In this document: positions 11,899 to 14,175 of the stretch, in pieces
How positions within the stretch are numbered: position 1 is the first letter of the stretch
How the letters are laid out: each line of letters starts with the position of its first letter
NCBI GenBank assembly: GCA_045132495.1
Contig: JBGUSK010000117.1
Span: 1 to 14,175 of the forward strand
Source of the DNA: UBA11524 sp045132495
GTDB lineage: Bacteria; Bacillota; Clostridia; Christensenellales; Aristaeellaceae
Direction of reading: 5' to 3'
Length of the DNA: 14,175 bases
The notes under the pieces: model-generated
Databases searched by the model: none
What the model was told of the DNA's origin: nothing
The model's input: only the letters and a program-made list of their open reading frames with translations
Program-made: the position numbers and the translations under genes

Positions 11899-14175
11899 TT
11901 ATACCTTTTTACGACGCTGAAGCACCATTAGCAGCGCTGCAGATGCGCCCATCAGGGTGATCCACAGGCCCAGAGAGGCACTGTCGCCGGTCTGCGGGAT
12001 CTTGTTATTGATGATCTCGCCACCATTGATGCCCGTCTCAACGATTTCGCCGCTGGCATCCATGTAGGTGATGGTGTAGCCGGGGATCGGCTCCTCCTCC
12101 ACCGTGTAGACCGCAGGCACACCGTTGACGCTCGTGGGCAGGTCGTAATACTTGTACCAGCCATCGCTGTCAGGCTTGGGCGTGGGCACATCCAGCTTCT
12201 CGCCGTTGCAGTACAGCGTCAGCGTGATGTCCGGCTTGACGTCGCCCTCATCCAGGCCAGTCCAGCTCTTGTGAATCTTGAAGGATACCTTCTTCTCCGC
12301 ACGGTTGATGATCGTGCCGCCATCATGGATGAACTTCGTCACATCCTCGTAGGGAGCCACGTTGTTGTAGATGCGAATGTAACCTTCAATGCCGCGTTCC
12401 TTCGCGGAGTAGACGATTTCCTCGCCCTCCTCGTTGTACTTGGGCAGATCGTAGTAGGTGTACTTGTCGCCAGCGCGGGTGACCTCAGGCTGGGGAACCA
12501 TCTCCTGACCGTCTGCATAGAGAGTCAGAGTGATTGCACCCAGATCAGCGCCATCCCAGATCTTGGTCACCGAGAAGGTGGTGACTTCCATCGTGTTGAC
12601 GAAGTCCACACGGGCAGCATCGCCATTGATGGTACCCTCCGCCTTGGTGCCAGACGCGCCGTTCACCGTAGTGGTATAAACGCCGCTGACGTTCTCCTCA
12701 ACAATGTACGTCGCACCTTCAGGCAGGCCCTGAATGGTGACACTCTGGCTATCCGCCAGGGCGATGGTGCCGCCGCTGGTGATCTTGCCAGTCACATTGC
12801 CGGTGTACTCATACTCGCCAGTGAGCTCCTTGCCCTCCGCATCGTAAAGCGTAACAACCATGTTGAAGGTCTCGTCCGTCTTGATGCCTTCGACCTTCTT
12901 GGAGATGGTCAACGTTCCGATCTGTTTGTTGTCGAATACAACACCATTCGTCGGTTCGCCGTCACAGGTAATGACCTTATCGAGCTTCAGGCTACCATCG
13001 CCGTTGTCAGCAACCGTCACGTTGACTTCGTAGATCCTCTGATCCGCAATCATCAACACAGAAGACTTGGTCGTTTCTTCGATGGTGTAGCGGAATGTCT
13101 TACCTACATCCTCCAAATCGAAGTAGATGGTGCCGAATTCGATGCTGCCCTTGACGTTCTGGGCCGTCAACTCCAAGCCATCGCCCTTCAGGACGAAGTC
13201 GAACACCTGATTCTCAGTGGGCTCAGCACCATTGACTGTCTTGACTGCATTGAGCAGCAGAGCCGCCGTAGCGCTGTAGGTGTTTGTGAAGGTGATTTCA
13301 TCCGCAGTCTTGTCCGCCGTTGCAGTCAGGTTCCCCTTACCGTCGTCGGTGACCGTTACTGTCACGTTGATCTCGTTCTCGTCGTAGGTCACACCAGCAA
13401 GCTCGCCCTTGACTTCGCGGATCGTGTAGCTGTACTCGCCCGCTGCGGTGTACTCGATCGCGCTGAACACGATGCTGCCGTCCGCTCCGTTCTTCACGGT
13501 CTCAATGACATTGCCCTTCGCGTCAACCAGCTCGAACTCGAACTCGTCAGCCTTCAGTGCGCGGCCGGTCAGCGTCTTCGTGCCGCTCAGCACGATTTCG
13601 CCGTCCGCTGCGTAGGTGTTCGTGAAGGTCTCGCCATTCAACGCGAAATCCTTCGCCACTTCCTGACCCTCGTCCTCGCCGATGTTCAGCGACTCGTAGG
13701 ACACAGTGTATCCAGCGGGAACTTCACTTTCCTTGACAACGTAGACGATCGGGTTCTCCTGCTTATCATACTTGAGCAGGTTGGACCAGGTGTAGACTTC
13801 GCCGTTCCGGGTGGGCACGGTATCGTCCACCGGGGTAAAGACTTCCTGTCCCTCGCTGTCAACAGTGCGAATGTACAGCTTCAGACTGTTGGTCAGGTCC
13901 GCATCGGCAGGCGTGACGCCCTCCCAGACCTTGGTGATAGAGACTTCCGTCACTTCAAGGGTGTTGGTGATGGTTTCGCCGTCCAGCGCGTAGTCCTGAT
14001 CATTCGGATAGGATACGATATAGCCCGTAAAGCTCGTCGTCTCCTTAACGGTGTAATCGATCTCCGTCACACCGTCTGCCTGATACTTCGGCAGGTTCAC
14101 GAAGGTGGCAACCCAAGCAGTGCTCTCGTAACCGCCAGCAGCCGTAGGAACAGTCTCGTCTGCCGCGCCGTCCAG
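11899..14175 (-). CDS. LPXTG-anchored surface protein with Cna-B/pilin-type repeats (5' partial)
   Basis: The frame is open to the right window edge, so the N-terminus is missing; 758 residues are visible. Repeated immunoglobulin-like beta domains are seen: Cna-B units with ITKVW, VTKIW and IHKSW starts and Y-x-V-x-E ends; two FctA/pilin-like domains (LSGTKTLTGRAL ... FTNTYSA and LLNAVKTVNGAEP ... VVFDNK); and a SpaA-like domain (LTISKKVEGIK). Many of these carry intramolecular Lys-Asn isopeptide bonds. The C-terminus has sortase motif IPQTG, a hydrophobic segment (LGLWITLMGASAALLMVL) and RRKK. It is probably a sortase-attached adhesin or pilus subunit. It belongs to the chromosome, outside the element. 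In-frame GTG at 14100 is not its start, because domain sequence continues upstream. Confidence 0.92.
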   Translation of the reverse strand: MDGAADETVPTAAGGYESTAWVATFVNLPKYQADGVTEIDYTVKETTSFTGYIVSYPNDQDYALDGETITNTLEVTEVSITKVWEGVTPADADLTNSLKLYIRTVDSEGQEVFTPVDDTVPTRNGEVYTWSNLLKYDKQENPIVYVVKESEVPAGYTVSYESLNIGEDEGQEVAKDFALNGETFTNTYAADGEIVLSGTKTLTGRALKADEFEFELVDAKGNVIETVKNGADGSIVFSAIEYTAAGEYSYTIREVKGELAGVTYDENEINVTVTVTDDGKGNLTATADKTADEITFTNTYSATAALLLNAVKTVNGAEPTENQVFDFVLKGDGLELTAQNVKGSIEFGTIYFDLEDVGKTFRYTIEETTKSSVLMIADQRIYEVNVTVADNGDGSLKLDKVITCDGEPTNGVVFDNKQIGTLTISKKVEGIKTDETFNMVVTLYDAEGKELTGEYEYTGNVTGKITSGGTIALADSQSVTIQGLPEGATYIVEENVSGVYTTTVNGASGTKAEGTINGDAARVDFVNTMEVTTFSVTKIWDGADLGAITLTLYADGQEMVPQPEVTRAGDKYTYYDLPKYNEEGEEIVYSAKERGIEGYIRIYNNVAPYEDVTKFIHDGGTIINRAEKKVSFKIHKSWTGLDEGDVKPDITLTLYCNGEKLDVPTPKPDSDGWYKYYDLPTSVNGVPAVYTVEEEPIPGYTITYMDASGEIVETGINGGEIINNKIPQTGDSASLGLWITLMGASAALLMVLQRRKKV

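Noticed and set aside
1..14175. CRISPR array, rRNA or insertion sequence
   Set aside because: No regularly spaced repeats, no ribosomal RNA sequence and no DDE transposase were seen anywhere in the window.

Overview
The window looks like a Gram-positive Clostridia chromosome, probably a gut Oscillospiraceae or Lachnospiraceae relative. The evidence is an LPXTG-type wall protein with Cna-B repeats (IPQTG plus membrane anchor), Tn916-type integrase and excisionase, TnpV and DUF6809 genes, and strong AGGAGG-like ribosome sites. Most genes lie on the minus strand.

The main structure is an integrative element of about 11.3 kb (526 to 11808). It is bounded by an 18-bp direct repeat that is exactly the six codons C-H-G-N-I-C of the catalytic P-loop of a low-molecular-weight tyrosine phosphatase. 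On the left, the body of the phosphatase gene is joined to an element-derived start (MKKVLFI). On the right, the displaced chromosomal start (MNRILFV-CHGNIC) survives as a 13-codon stub with its own ribosome site. The element therefore splits the gene in its active-site codons and restores it by supplying seven substitute codons. Inside each end lies an identical 22-bp repeat, the likely arm-type integrase sites.

Element layout, left to right (all minus strand unless stated): tyrosine integrase; excisionase; VapE/VirE-type replicative ATPase; CHC2 zinc-finger primase; a control region with overlapping face-to-face promoters, a perfect 20-bp palindrome and tiny coupled ORFs; the cargo operon; a plus-strand zinc alcohol dehydrogenase with a palindrome-rich leader; then DUF6809 and TnpV at the right end. 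No relaxase, capsid or terminase gene is visible, so it resembles a small self-replicating genomic island or phage satellite.

The cargo operon, read on the minus strand, is WYL regulator, second WYL protein, RNA ligase RtcB, a structured RNA spacer, then a DUF2828 (Ro60/TROVE-like, vWA-bearing) protein and a strong terminator. It resembles the Salmonella rsr-yrlA-rtcBA arrangement, in which an RNA-binding Ro protein, a Y RNA and an RNA ligase sit together. Here the RtcB reading frame lacks its N-terminal segment and begins just after, and in frame with, the WYL stop codon. The rtcB-DUF2828 spacer can fold into a closed multi-hairpin RNA whose 3' closing strand contains the DUF2828 Shine-Dalgarno sequence. 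It could be a Y-RNA analogue or a cis-regulator.

Right of the element is the chromosomal LPXTG protein (partial at the window edge) with a terminator. Left of it are the rest of the phosphatase gene and a terminator of an unseen upstream gene. Before insertion the phosphatase would have lain directly downstream of the LPXTG gene.
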